DNA from: Allobosea sp039673065
Lineage (GTDB): Bacteria > Pseudomonadota > Alphaproteobacteria > Rhizobiales > Beijerinckiaceae
NCBI RefSeq assembly: GCF_039673065.1
Contig: NZ_JBDJKW010000003.1
Location: forward strand, 303,084-367,083
Reading direction: 5' to 3'
Length of the DNA stretch: 64,000 bases
Shown: positions 39,726-50,754 of the stretch, piece by piece
How the letters are laid out: the number at the start of each line of letters is the position of its first letter
How positions within the stretch are numbered: the first letter of the stretch is position 1
The notes under the pieces: model-generated
Database searches by the model: none
What the model was told of the DNA's origin: nothing
Seen by the model: the letters and a program-made list of their open reading frames with translations, nothing else
Made by a program: the position numbers and the translations under genes

Positions 39726-41603
39726 TCAGCGGAAGCCGGCCGCCTGCAGCGTGAACAGCTCGGCATAGCGCCCGCCCTGCGCCATCAGCTCCTCATGGCT
39801 GCCGCTTTCGAGAATGCCGCCCTTGTCCAGCACGAGGATGCGGTCCGCCATCCGCACCGTCGAGAAGCGGTGCGAGATCAGCAGGACGGAGCGCCCCTCG
39901 GCGAGCTGGCGGAAGCGCGCGAACAGCTCGGCCTCGGCGCGGGCGTCGAGCGCCGCGGTCGGTTCGTCGAGGATCAGGATCTGCGCATCGCGGAAATAGG
40001 CGCGTGCCACGGCGATCTTCTGCCATTCTCCGCCCGAGAGCTCGACGCCCTGCGAGAAGCTGCGGCCCAGCATCTGCTCGTAGCCGTCGGGCAGGCCGGC
40101 GATCAGCGTGTCGGCGAGGCTGCGCCGGGCTGCCGCGACGATCCCCGCCCGGTCCGCCAGCGCCGCGACCCGCCCGATGCCGATATTCTCGGCCGCTGTC
40201 ATGTTGTAGCGCGTGAAATCCTGGAAGATCGCGCCGACATGCGCGCGCAGCGCCGTCGGGTCCATCTCGCGCAGGTCGATGCCGTCGATGAGGATGCGGC
40301 CCTCGTCGGGATCGTGCAGGCGGGTGAGCAGCCTGACGATCGTGGTCTTGCCGGCGCCGTTCTCGCCGACCAGCGCCACCGTCCCGCCGGCCGGGATGGC
40401 GAAGTCGAGGTGGCGCAGCGCCCAGTCGTCCCGGCCCGGGTAGCGGAAGCCGACATTCTCGAACACCACGCCGCGCGCCAGAGGCTGCGGGAAGGGGCGC
40501 GGCGATACCGGGCTGGCGAGCAGCGGCTTGCGGTCGATGAAGCCGAAGAAATCGTCGAGGAACTGCGCCTGCGAGGCGAGCTGCGTCAGCCCGAGCACCT
40601 GCCCCTCCAGCAGCCCGTTGAGCCGCAGAAGGGCACCGGCGAGAAAGGTCAGGTCACCAATGCCGATCGCCCCGCTCGCCGCTCGCCAGGCGATCAGACC
40701 ATAGGCGGCGTAATAGGCGAGCGAGCCCAGCGTGCCGGCGAGGCTGCTCCACAGGGCCCGGCGCAGCGCCAGCGCGCGCGTCCCGGCGATCAGCCCGGTT
40801 GCGACGGTGCGGAAGCGCTCGGCGAGATAGCCGCCGAGGCCGAAGAGCTTGACCTCCTTCGCCGTCTCGGCGGCGGAGCCGATCTGGCGCAGATATTCGA
40901 GGCGGCGACGCTCCGGCGTCTGCGCCACGCCGAGCGCATGGGTGCGGGCGTTGAAATGCGCCTCGCAGACGAGCGTCGGCCCGAGTGCGAGCGCCAGCAG
41001 CAGGATGAGCGCCGGCGCATAGGCGGCGATGCCGGCCAGCAGCGACAGAAGCGTCAGCGCGCCCTGCGCCTGCGTCAGCATCAGCGTCATGATCGTCGCG
41101 CCGCTCATGGTCTGGATGCGGGCGCGCATCAGCCGGTCCTGGCCGTCCGCCGTCTCGATCGCGGCGAGGTCGAGCGCGGCCGAATGGCCGATCAGCGCCA
41201 GGGCCATGGCAAGGTTCTGCCGCTCGCTCAGCAGCGTCTCGGCCAGCGTGCCGAAGCGCGTGCACAGGGCCGCGGCCACGGTCAGCAGGAACTCGGCCCC
41301 GACGAGCAGGGCCAGCCGGTCGAGGTCTCCGCTCGCAAGCCAGGCGCCGAAATCCGCGCCCGGCGCCGGCATGCCGTTCAGCCGCACGATCTCGTCCACG
41401 ATCAGCTTGCCGACGGCGAGCACCAGCAGCGGCTGCAGCGCCCGCGCCAGCCGCAGCCCCGCCACCAGCAGGCAGAGCGGCCGGCTGGTGCGCCAGAGCG
41501 AGCGGAGCAGGCGGGGCAGATGCACCAGCGTGCGCAGGCGCGCGCGCCAGCCGGGCGGTGCCGCGCGCATGGACAGGACCGGGCGGGACGGTGCCCGGCT
41601 CAT
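39726..41603 (-). CDS. ABC transporter, fused membrane and ATPase domains (exporter type, MsbA-like)
   Basis: A 625-residue half-transporter. An N-terminal membrane domain with about five to six helices (residues 30-360) is followed by the ATPase: Walker A GENGAGKTT, signature VELSGGEWQKIAVARAYF and Walker B ILILDEPTAALDARAE. It should work as a homodimer or pair with the transporter encoded just upstream, whose stop overlaps its start by 4 bp. Exporter-type fusions carry lipids, peptides or siderophores. It lies 132 bp before the Pls/PosA-like gene on the same strand, so it could export that product. Substrate not readable. Confidence 0.88.
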   Translation of the reverse strand: MSRAPSRPVLSMRAAPPGWRARLRTLVHLPRLLRSLWRTSRPLCLLVAGLRLARALQPLLVLAVGKLIVDEIVRLNGMPAPGADFGAWLASGDLDRLALLVGAEFLLTVAAALCTRFGTLAETLLSERQNLAMALALIGHSAALDLAAIETADGQDRLMRARIQTMSGATIMTLMLTQAQGALTLLSLLAGIAAYAPALILLLALALGPTLVCEAHFNARTHALGVAQTPERRRLEYLRQIGSAAETAKEVKLFGLGGYLAERFRTVATGLIAGTRALALRRALWSSLAGTLGSLAYYAAYGLIAWRAASGAIGIGDLTFLAGALLRLNGLLEGQVLGLTQLASQAQFLDDFFGFIDRKPLLASPVSPRPFPQPLARGVVFENVGFRYPGRDDWALRHLDFAIPAGGTVALVGENGAGKTTIVRLLTRLHDPDEGRILIDGIDLREMDPTALRAHVGAIFQDFTRYNMTAAENIGIGRVAALADRAGIVAAARRSLADTLIAGLPDGYEQMLGRSFSQGVELSGGEWQKIAVARAYFRDAQILILDEPTAALDARAEAELFARFRQLAEGRSVLLISHRFSTVRMADRILVLDKGGILESGSHEELMAQGGRYAELFTLQAAGFR

Positions 41604-43360
41604 GCGGGCTGCACCAGCTGCGGCGCCGGGCAGAGCGCGCCTGTGGCCGCCGGTGCCGCCGGCGGGGCGGGCTCGAAGGCCCTTTCCGTTAGCCGGATGG
41701 TGCGGCAGGCCGCAAGCCCCTGCGGCTGGCGATGCGCGATCACCACGAAGGCAGCGTTCGGCAGGGCTTGCCGCAGCCCGGCGAGCAGCGTCGCCTCGGC
41801 CGCGACGTCGAGCGCGCTGGTCGCCTCGTCGAGCATGATCCAGTCCGGCCGGTGCAGATGAAGCCGGGCCAGAGCCAGCCGCTGCTTCTCGCCGCCGGAG
41901 AGCCCGTGTCGCGCCGTGATCCAGGCCTGCTCGTCCTCGCTCCAGAGATCGCCAAGGCCGACCGCCGCCAGCGCCGCCTGGTAGTCCTCGGCCGTGAAGC
42001 GCTCGGGCAGGGCCGGATAGGCCAGCGAGGTGGCGAGGCTGCCGAGCGGCAGATAGGGCTGCTGCGGCGCAAAGAAGATCGCGCCGTCAGGCCGCTCGAT
42101 CCGGCCCTCGCCATGCGGCCAGAGCCCGGCGATCGCCTTGACCAGCGTGCTCTTGCCATGGCCGGAGGGCGCGACCAGCCAGCAGCATTCGCCCGGAGCC
42201 ACGGTGATGCCGCCGACCGGCTCCAGCGGCCTGCCCTGCGGGGTGGCGAGCGCCAGCCCGTCGATACGCAGCCCCTGGCGGCCGAGCGCGATCATCGCGG
42301 GCGGCTCGGGCGCGCCGGCCGCCTCGGCGGCGGTGAGGAAGTGATCGAGACGCCCCGCCGCCGCCGCGAGCGTGACGAGATCGCGATAGGAGAAGATGAA
42401 CCAGGACAGGGTCGTGACCACGTTCTGGAAGGCCGAACGGAGCTGCATCAGCCCGCCGAAGGTGATCCGGCCGGCGAGATAGGCCGGTAGCGCCAGGAAG
42501 ATCGGAAGCGTCAGCACCGTCTGGAAATAGGGACGGGTGAAGAAGCCCTGGATCAGTTCGCGATCGGCGACACGGCGCCAGTTGCTCAGCGCGGCGCGCA
42601 GGCGCCCGTCGATCAGCCGGCGTTCCGCCGCCTCGCCGCTGGCCAGCGCCACCGGCTCGACATTCTCGCGCAGGCGCGAGAGGGCGAAGCGGAAGTCGGC
42701 CTCGCGATGCTGCTGCTGATAGTTGAGCGCGGTCAGCGGCCGACCGAGCCACTGCGTCACCACGCTGGCGAAGAACACGTAGATCGGCGCCGCCCAGACC
42801 ATGTAGCGCGGCACCTCGACATCGATGCTGCCAAGGCTGAAGGCCAGCGGAAAGGTCGACAGCGACCAGAGCAGCATGGCGTAGGTGACGAGCGCCACGC
42901 AGCTGGTGATGAGATCATTGGCCTCGACGGTCAGCTTCTCGACGAAGATGCGGCAATCCTCGGCGATGCGCTGGTCGGGGTTGTCGAGGCCCTCGTCGAC
43001 CCGCCCGCGCATGTGCCAATAGGCTTTGTTCGCCAGCCAGCGGTTCATCGCGGCTTCGGTGAGCGTGCGCCGCCAGCGGATCTGCAGGAGCTTGCGCAGA
43101 TAGTTCGCGGTCAGGAAGATTGCGACGCTCAGCGCCGTCAGCATGAAGTAGATGCCGATCTGCCTGATGGCCTCCGGGGCATCGAGCTTCTGCAAGGCGT
43201 TGTAGAAGTCGGCATTCCAGGAGATCAGCCGCACGCCGATCCTGACCCCGATCAGCCCGAGCGCCAGAATCGCCAGGAACTGCACCACGCCGATCCAGCC
43301 GCCGGGACCGGCGATGCACAGGCGGGTCAGGCGATAGAGGCGGCGCAGCAGCTTGATCAT
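41600..43360 (-). CDS. ABC transporter, YddA/BacA-related fused membrane-ATPase protein
   Basis: A 586-residue protein whose membrane part (YNALQKLDAPEAIRQIG, RWRRTLTEAAMNRWLANKAYW, NPDQRIAEDC) matches the ABC_membrane_2 family of YddA, SbmA/BacA-like and ABCD transporters. The ATPase part has Walker A APSGHGKST, signature GLSGGEKQRLALARL and Walker B WIMLDEATSALD. Relatives take up vitamin B12, peptides or fatty-acyl-CoA. The 4-bp overlaps with both neighbours imply tight co-expression with the ChaN-like and MsbA-like proteins. Confidence 0.88.
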   Translation of the reverse strand: MIKLLRRLYRLTRLCIAGPGGWIGVVQFLAILALGLIGVRIGVRLISWNADFYNALQKLDAPEAIRQIGIYFMLTALSVAIFLTANYLRKLLQIRWRRTLTEAAMNRWLANKAYWHMRGRVDEGLDNPDQRIAEDCRIFVEKLTVEANDLITSCVALVTYAMLLWSLSTFPLAFSLGSIDVEVPRYMVWAAPIYVFFASVVTQWLGRPLTALNYQQQHREADFRFALSRLRENVEPVALASGEAAERRLIDGRLRAALSNWRRVADRELIQGFFTRPYFQTVLTLPIFLALPAYLAGRITFGGLMQLRSAFQNVVTTLSWFIFSYRDLVTLAAAAGRLDHFLTAAEAAGAPEPPAMIALGRQGLRIDGLALATPQGRPLEPVGGITVAPGECCWLVAPSGHGKSTLVKAIAGLWPHGEGRIERPDGAIFFAPQQPYLPLGSLATSLAYPALPERFTAEDYQAALAAVGLGDLWSEDEQAWITARHGLSGGEKQRLALARLHLHRPDWIMLDEATSALDVAAEATLLAGLRQALPNAAFVVIAHRQPQGLAACRTIRLTERAFEPAPPAAPAATGALCPAPQLVQPA

Positions 43361-44232
43361 GACGCGGCCTTGGGCTCCGGCTTGCGCAGCCGCGGCGCCG
43401 GCGGCTCGGGCGTGTCGAGCCGAAAGATCGCCTCGGCGAGGCCGGCGAGCCGATCGCGCTCATGGCTTTCCGCGGTCGTCGGCAGCAGCACCGCGAGGTC
43501 GCGCACCCCGAGGTCGGCGAGCTGGTAGGGCGTGCCGTGGCTGTATTCGAGATGGCCGCGGCCGATGATGCCGACGACTACCGCGTCCGGCCCCTGCGTC
43601 GCGAGATGGTCCGCGATCCGGCAGGCGAAGGCGCGGTCCCAGGTCTGCTGCGCCCGCACGAAGCGGTCGCTGTCGAAGCGCACCGGCGACTGGCGGCCCG
43701 AACCGCTCATCAGGCTCGCCAGATAGGCGCGGTAGGCGTCCGTCGCGGGCGCCGACGGCGTGACGCCATCGCGCTCCTCGACCGGGATCGCCTCCCAGCC
43801 GAGCTGCCCCACCCGCGTCACCAGCGGGCGATGGCAGTTCAGCGCCAGCATCTTGAGGTTCTGCTGCCGGCAGAAATGGAAGAGCGGCAGATAGAGCGCC
43901 GGATCGAAGCCCCAGACCTCGAACCATTCGCTGCGCGCTATGAAGGTCTCGGTGTCCATCTCGCCCGCCACCCAGGCGTCGAGCACCGGCTGGCAGCGCA
44001 GCGGGAACATTTCGAAGCCGATAGCGAGGTTCGGTCGCAGTGTGTGCAGCGCCACCGCGACATGCAGCTGCCAGCGATGGATCTCGGCGACGTCATGCGT
44101 CTCGCCGAGCAGCACGACGCGCCGCTCGGCGAGACGCGCCAGCAGGTCGCACCAGGCGATCGCGCCGCCGCTGGCCGGATCGAGCCAGGTCGCGCGCGGA
44201 TGCGCGACTTGGCGGGAGGACACCGATTCCAT
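43357..44232 (-). CDS. ChaN-like heme-binding uptake protein (Tiki/EreA-like fold)
   Basis: A 291-residue protein with the ChaN signature: VVLLGETHDVAEIHRWQ, IGFEMFPLRCQPVLDAW and VVGIIGRGHLEYSHGTPYQL. Campylobacter ChaN is an iron-regulated lipoprotein that binds stacked hemes. Here I see no clear lipobox or signal peptide at the annotated start, so it may be cytoplasmic. It overlaps the YddA-like gene by 4 bp and follows the HemS/ChuX-like gene by 3 bp, consistent with a heme/iron role. Confidence 0.82.
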   Translation of the reverse strand: MESVSSRQVAHPRATWLDPASGGAIAWCDLLARLAERRVVLLGETHDVAEIHRWQLHVAVALHTLRPNLAIGFEMFPLRCQPVLDAWVAGEMDTETFIARSEWFEVWGFDPALYLPLFHFCRQQNLKMLALNCHRPLVTRVGQLGWEAIPVEERDGVTPSAPATDAYRAYLASLMSGSGRQSPVRFDSDRFVRAQQTWDRAFACRIADHLATQGPDAVVVGIIGRGHLEYSHGTPYQLADLGVRDLAVLLPTTAESHERDRLAGLAEAIFRLDTPEPPAPRLRKPEPKAAS

Positions 44233-44235
44233 GGC

Positions 44236-44982
44236 TCAGGCCGCGATGCCGGGCACGTCGGCGAAAGCCGCGGCCGGGCCGGCGAGCACCAGGCCAAGCG
44301 GCGCGCCCTCGGCGTCCTCGCCATGCAGCTCGACGCCGGCCGGCACCTCACGGCGCAGCCAGCGCGCTACCGCCCCGGCCTTGAGATGCAGGTGGAAGTC
44401 CGCCTCCATCAGGTTGACGAAGCCCATGGCGGGCTTCGCCTCGGGCAGCACGCCCTGCCAGAGCTGGTGCAGGTCGGGCCGGCGCAGCTCGACCGTCACC
44501 GGGGTGCCGGTGGCGCGGATCGCCGCGAAGCTGACCGCACCGAGATCGCCCTCGGGCACCTCGGGCTTCTCCCCGCCCGCCGACGGGGCCGGCTTCTCCT
44601 TCGGCTCCAGCGCCTCGCCCGGGCCGAACGGCGCCAGTGCCTGCTCGAACAGCTCCGGGCCGTCCAGCGCGATCAGGCTGTAGAGCGTCTCGCCGGCGGC
44701 GTCCTGGCATTCCAGCCGCGGCAGCGCCTTGTCGCGCATCTTGCTGGTGCGGTCGGCGACGAGGCCCGCGATCGCCGCTAGGTCGAGCCGGCTGTCATGG
44801 GCCTCGCCCGACAGCACGATCGCGCCGTCCTCGACCGCGACGCGCTCGACCGTGCCGATGCGCTCATGGGTGGCACCGCCGCCGCGGGCGCTCAGCATCA
44901 CGCGGCCCATCGCCGGCAGGCTCGCCAGCACGTCCTCGGTCCTGGCGGTCAGGCGCTCGCGCGGATTGGGGGTCTCGGTCAT
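44236..44982 (-). CDS. HemS/ChuX-like cytoplasmic heme-utilisation protein (divergent)
   Basis: A 248-residue soluble protein. The C-terminal FVNLMEADFHLHLKAGAVARW followed by VELHGEDAEGAPL resembles the repeat of HmuS/HemS (VN..DFNLHL....A..W......V..LE..DA.G). The N-terminal half (LPAMGRVMLSARGGGATHERIG) resembles the start of a HemS lobe. Similarity is weak and the usual proximal histidine is not obvious, so heme binding or degradation is uncertain. ATG 44982 is preferred because GGAG lies nine bases upstream. Its position between a heme-type TonB receptor and ChaN supports the call. Confidence 0.6.
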   Translation of the reverse strand: MTETPNPRERLTARTEDVLASLPAMGRVMLSARGGGATHERIGTVERVAVEDGAIVLSGEAHDSRLDLAAIAGLVADRTSKMRDKALPRLECQDAAGETLYSLIALDGPELFEQALAPFGPGEALEPKEKPAPSAGGEKPEVPEGDLGAVSFAAIRATGTPVTVELRRPDLHQLWQGVLPEAKPAMGFVNLMEADFHLHLKAGAVARWLRREVPAGVELHGEDAEGAPLGLVLAGPAAAFADVPGIAA

Positions 44983-45011
44983 CGTCTCGTACTCCATCGG
45001 AAAACGGGGAA

Positions 45012-45072
45012 GCGACGCCCCGGGGTCTCGCTCGGGGCGTCGCCGGAACGGCCGCCCGCGTGCGGGCGGCCG
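45012..45072. terminator. Two adjacent perfect hairpins between the TonB receptor and HemS-like genes
   Basis: Hairpin 1: GCGACGCCCCG (45012-45022) with CGGGGCGTCGC (45033-45043), 11-bp stem, 10-nt loop. Hairpin 2: CGGCCGCCCGC (45049-45059) with GCGGGCGGCCG (45062-45072), 11 bp with a 2-nt centre. They fill the 102-bp gap after the receptor gene (minus strand). They could terminate most transcripts after the receptor or protect its mRNA 3' end, giving more receptor than downstream proteins. Confidence 0.65.
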
Positions 45073-45084
45073 CGAAGGGCTCGC

Positions 45085-47328
45085 TCAGAAGTCGACCTGG
45101 GCGGAGATCTTGAAGGTGCGGCCGGGCGCGGCCTGCAATTCGAGCGGATTGCCGGCGGCGACGGCGACAGAGGGCGTCTTGGCGTAATCGAATACGTTCG
45201 CGAAATAGCGCGTGTTGAAGATGTTCTGGACGCCGGCGCGCAGCGTGAACTGCGAGGCGGGCTTCCAGTTCACATAGCCGTCGAAGACCGCATAGCCGGC
45301 AGGCTTGAAGACGTCCGGCGAACTCGCGCGGTTGACGCCGCCGGCGAGCGTGCTGATCACCTCGGCCTCGAGCCCGTATTCCGGCATCAGGTACTTCACC
45401 CCGAGAACGGCGGTGAAGGGCGCCATCGCGTTGTAGGCCGTCTTGGCCGCGCCCGCCGTGGCGCGCTGCTGGCCGTACTGGTAGCTCAGCGCGACATTGG
45501 CGACCCAGCGCTCATGGAACTTCCACTCCGCCGAGGCCTCGACGCCCGAGATCTCCAGCCGTGAGAGGTTGCGCGAGGTGTAGTCGTTGGTGCCCGGGAT
45601 CTGCTGCAGCGACTGGATGAAGTCGCGATAACGCGAGTGGAACACGCCGACCGAGAACCAACCGTTCTCGAAGCGCCCGCGCAGGCCGGCCTCGTAGGAG
45701 CGCACGCTCTCCGGCTTCAGGTCCGGATTGGGGATGAGGTTCGAGGTCCCCATCGGCAGCGAGGTGTAGAGCTGCTGCGCCGTCGGCATCTTGAAGCCCT
45801 CGGCATAGCGGGCATAGAGCGAATAGGTCTCGTCGAGCTTGAACAGCGTGCCGACCTGCGGGATCAGCTTGTGCGAATCCAGCTCGCGCGGCGCCTTGCC
45901 GGGCACGACCACATAGCCCTGGCCGATGCGCGGATCGATGTTGTAGTTGGCGTGGCGGACACCGGGCGTGATGGTCCAGCGCCCGTCGAGCAGCTCGATC
46001 TCGTCCTGGATGAAGAAGTCGTAGCGCGTGGTGGTGGCGTTGGCGAAGTTGAAGCCGCCGGCGATCGTCGTGGTGGTCACGCCGGTCGCCAGATTGCGCA
46101 CGTCGTCGCGCCGCTCATAGTCGGTGCGGGTGGTGTCGCCCTGGAAGCCATAGGTCAGGCGATGCATGCTCGGGCCGAGCCGGAAGCTCGACTTCGCCTG
46201 CACGTCGGCCTGCATGAAGTCCTCGGTATAGTCGAGCAGCCCGCGCGTGAAGCGCTGCTGGCCGTTCGCCAGCGTCTGAAAGCGGTTGCTGACGAAGACC
46301 CGACGCTGCGGCGAATACTGCACCTGCCAGCGCAGCGAATCGATGAAGCCCGCATTGATGTCCCAATCGTGCTCCAGCGAGACGCGCTTGCGCGACTTCA
46401 CCTGGTTGCGCAGATAGGGACCGCTGCGGATGCCGCTGCTCACGACGTTGTAGTCGAAGAGCTGGTTCACGGTCTGGTCGTTGTAGAGATATTCGCCGGT
46501 CAGCTTGAAGGTGTGGTCGGTCGCCGGCTTGAAGACCAGCTTGCCGAACGCGTTCCAGACCGAGACGTCGAGCGGATTCGTCTTGTTGCAGGGCAGGAAG
46601 CGCGCGGTCGGCACCGGGCAGCCCCAGCGTCCGCCATCGGCGCGGGCGGCGCGGAACTCCGGCTCGCTCGCCGCGCGATGGCTCAAGCCGAAGATCGCCT
46701 CAAACTGCGGCGAGAAACGATAGGCCGCGATGCCGGACTTGGTGAAGCTGCGGTCGAGGCTGTCATAGCCGACGCTGGCGCGCGCGCCATAGGCCTTGCC
46801 GTCCTTGAGCAGGTCGGACGGGTCGAGCGTGCGATAGGCGACGATGCCGGCGAGCGCGTCGGCGCCCCAGAGCACCGAGCCCGGGCCGCGCACGATCTCG
46901 ACATTCTTCATGAAGGGCAGGTCGACGAAGTCGCGCGTGCCGTCAGTGATGCGCTCGATCACGCGCGAGCCGTCGACCTGCATCTGGACGCGGTTGCCGC
47001 CGACGCCGCGGATGGTGAAGCCGCCGAAATTGCCGAACGGATCGGTGGAGGTGGTCTGGCGGTTGACGCTGACGCCCGGCTGGTAGCGCACCAGGTCCTG
47101 GGTGTCGCGCGTCATGCGCTCGTCGAGTTCCTGCCGCGAGATCACCGTGACGGTGCCCGGCACGTCGAGCGCCTGCTTCTCGCCGCGGGTCGCGGTCACG
47201 GTGATCTGGTCGAGCGGGATCGTTCCAGCCGGCGGCGCGTCCGCGTCCGCCCGTTGCGCCAGCGCCCCGCCGGCAAGGCAAGTCGACGACAGCAGCGCGA
47301 CCGCCGCCAGATTGTAATTCTTCTTCAT
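45085..47328 (-). CDS. TonB-dependent hemoglobin/heme-type receptor
   Basis: A 747-residue outer-membrane receptor with a signal peptide (MKKNYNLAAVALLSSTCLAG). The plug domain starts VTATRGEKQALDVPGTVTVI and includes GFTIRGVGGNRVQMQVDG and IVRGPGSVLWGADALAG. The 22-strand barrel ends with KISAQVDF, the terminal phenylalanine needed for outer-membrane assembly. The plug and FANVFDYAKT region resemble the hemoglobin/transferrin/lactoferrin receptor family. It should import heme or a heme-protein ligand using TonB energy. ATG 47328 begins the signal peptide. The upstream region is unusually AT-rich. Confidence 0.9.
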   Translation of the reverse strand: MKKNYNLAAVALLSSTCLAGGALAQRADADAPPAGTIPLDQITVTATRGEKQALDVPGTVTVISRQELDERMTRDTQDLVRYQPGVSVNRQTTSTDPFGNFGGFTIRGVGGNRVQMQVDGSRVIERITDGTRDFVDLPFMKNVEIVRGPGSVLWGADALAGIVAYRTLDPSDLLKDGKAYGARASVGYDSLDRSFTKSGIAAYRFSPQFEAIFGLSHRAASEPEFRAARADGGRWGCPVPTARFLPCNKTNPLDVSVWNAFGKLVFKPATDHTFKLTGEYLYNDQTVNQLFDYNVVSSGIRSGPYLRNQVKSRKRVSLEHDWDINAGFIDSLRWQVQYSPQRRVFVSNRFQTLANGQQRFTRGLLDYTEDFMQADVQAKSSFRLGPSMHRLTYGFQGDTTRTDYERRDDVRNLATGVTTTTIAGGFNFANATTTRYDFFIQDEIELLDGRWTITPGVRHANYNIDPRIGQGYVVVPGKAPRELDSHKLIPQVGTLFKLDETYSLYARYAEGFKMPTAQQLYTSLPMGTSNLIPNPDLKPESVRSYEAGLRGRFENGWFSVGVFHSRYRDFIQSLQQIPGTNDYTSRNLSRLEISGVEASAEWKFHERWVANVALSYQYGQQRATAGAAKTAYNAMAPFTAVLGVKYLMPEYGLEAEVISTLAGGVNRASSPDVFKPAGYAVFDGYVNWKPASQFTLRAGVQNIFNTRYFANVFDYAKTPSVAVAAGNPLELQAAPGRTFKISAQVDF

Positions 47329-47598
47329 CTCAGCACCCCGATATCTTGTGAGCGCTGATAGGCGAGTCATGCGAGTCGAATCAACAGTATTTTAACTGAC
47401 GATATTTTGATGAAATCTAATACCGATCCGCAGTTTTTCATAATTCTATATCAATATTTGGAACTGGAATAATAAATATAGGATCTTGAGCTATCCGTCA
47501 TGCGGACAGGCAGCGCGCAAATGCCCGAAAACGCCCGGCAAGGGCGCATGGATCGCGGTTCTTAAGGGCGATGGGGCAGCAGCGGCGGCCGCGGCCGA
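47329..47598. promoter_or_regulatory. AT-rich upstream region of the TonB receptor gene
   Basis: A 270-bp gap whose central part (about 47385-47490) is far richer in A+T than anything else in the window, with runs such as ATAATAAATATA and TATTTTAA. This should contain the receptor promoter (read leftwards). I could not identify a convincing Fur, RirA or Irr box by eye. The part nearest 47598 lies downstream of macB. Confidence 0.55.
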
Positions 47599-49545
<1,947 letters not shown>

Positions 49546-49548
49546 GCC

Positions 49549-50754
49549 TCAGAACCCGAAGGGCGACGAGCGCCTGCGCATCTGGCCGGCGGCGTTCGGC
49601 CCGCCGGTGGCGCGCGCCGTGACCACGCGCTCGCCCGCCTTCAGGCCCGAGGTGATCTCGGCCTGGATCTTGTTGTCGAGCCCGACCGTGACCTTGCGCG
49701 GCTGCGAGCCGCCGCTGCCGTCGACCACGTCGACGAAGCTTTCGCGCCCGCGCTTGCGTACCGCGGTCGAGGGCACCAGCACCGCGTCCTTGGCGCTGCC
49801 GACCACCACCGTGACCTGCGCGGTCATCGAGGTCAGCAGGTAGCCGTCCGGATTGGGCACCTCGAACAGCGCGTTGTAGTAGATCGCCGCGGTGGTCGAG
49901 CTGGTCGAGGAGGCTGCCGAGGAGCTGCTGGCGTTCTGGGTCTTGAGCGTGTCGGGCGCCGGCTCGACGAAGCGCACCTTGCCGGGGAAGCGCCGCTCCG
50001 GCGCGCCGAGCACGCTGAAATACACCTGCTGGCCGGGCTTCACCCGCAGCACGTCGGCTTCCGAGATCTTCGCCTTGACCGTCATCGAGGAGACGTCGCC
50101 CAGCACCACGATGGTCGGGGCCGACTGCACGGCGTTCACCGTCTGCCCTTCCTGGGTAACGATCGCCAGCACGGTGCCGGCGACCGGCGCGGTGATGCGG
50201 GTGTAGCCGAGATTGACGCGCGCGGTCTCGACCTTGATGCCGCCGGCGGCGATCTGCGCGTCGAGCGCGGCGATCTGCGCCTTGGCCGTGCGCACAGTCA
50301 TCCGGGCGTTCTCGAAGGCGTCGCGCGAAACCGCGTTCTGGGCGACCATGCGCTCCTGCCGCTCCAGCACGGATTCGGCATAGGCCAGGCTGGCGCTGCG
50401 CTCCTCGCGCTGGGCCCGCAGCGCCGCGAGATCGGCTTCCGCCGAGCGCAGGGCATTCTGCAGGGTGACGCCGTCGATCTCGGCGATCAGGTCGCCGGCG
50501 GCGACGCTCTGGCCGAGTTCGACCTTGAGCGAGATCACCCGGCCGGACACCTGCGCGCCGACGCTGACCTGGCGGACCGGCTCCAGCGAGCCGCTGGCAA
50601 GCACGGCGTCCTCGATGTCGCCGGTCACCGCCGCGACGTTGGGCAGCGCCGCGCGCTGCACAGGTCCCACCTGCTGGCGCGCCTGCCAATAGGCGTAGCC
50701 GCCGGCCGCAGCGGCGAGCAGCAGGGCGGGCAGGAGCAGGCGGCGCAGCCTCAT
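49549..50754 (-). CDS. macA: MacA-like periplasmic adaptor (HlyD family)
   Basis: A 401-residue adaptor with an N-terminal membrane anchor (RLRRLLLPALLLAAAAGGYAYW), a lipoyl-like half motif (VSVGAQVSGRVISLKVELGQSV and ITAPVAGTVLAIVTQEGQTV), a coiled coil around residues 95-160 and a beta-barrel domain. A serine-rich stretch with 'SSSSAASSTSSTTAA' near residue 275 is a low-complexity insert. It bridges MacB and the outer membrane factor encoded on either side; its start overlaps the outer membrane gene by 4 bp. Confidence 0.92.
   Translation of the reverse strand: MRLRRLLLPALLLAAAAGGYAYWQARQQVGPVQRAALPNVAAVTGDIEDAVLASGSLEPVRQVSVGAQVSGRVISLKVELGQSVAAGDLIAEIDGVTLQNALRSAEADLAALRAQREERSASLAYAESVLERQERMVAQNAVSRDAFENARMTVRTAKAQIAALDAQIAAGGIKVETARVNLGYTRITAPVAGTVLAIVTQEGQTVNAVQSAPTIVVLGDVSSMTVKAKISEADVLRVKPGQQVYFSVLGAPERRFPGKVRFVEPAPDTLKTQNASSSSAASSTSSTTAAIYYNALFEVPNPDGYLLTSMTAQVTVVVGSAKDAVLVPSTAVRKRGRESFVDVVDGSGGSQPRKVTVGLDNKIQAEITSGLKAGERVVTARATGGPNAAGQMRRRSSPFGF

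Noticed and set aside
47385..47490. Fur, RirA or Irr box upstream of the TonB receptor.
   Set aside because: No clear match by eye to the known consensus patterns; only AT-rich partial symmetry is present.
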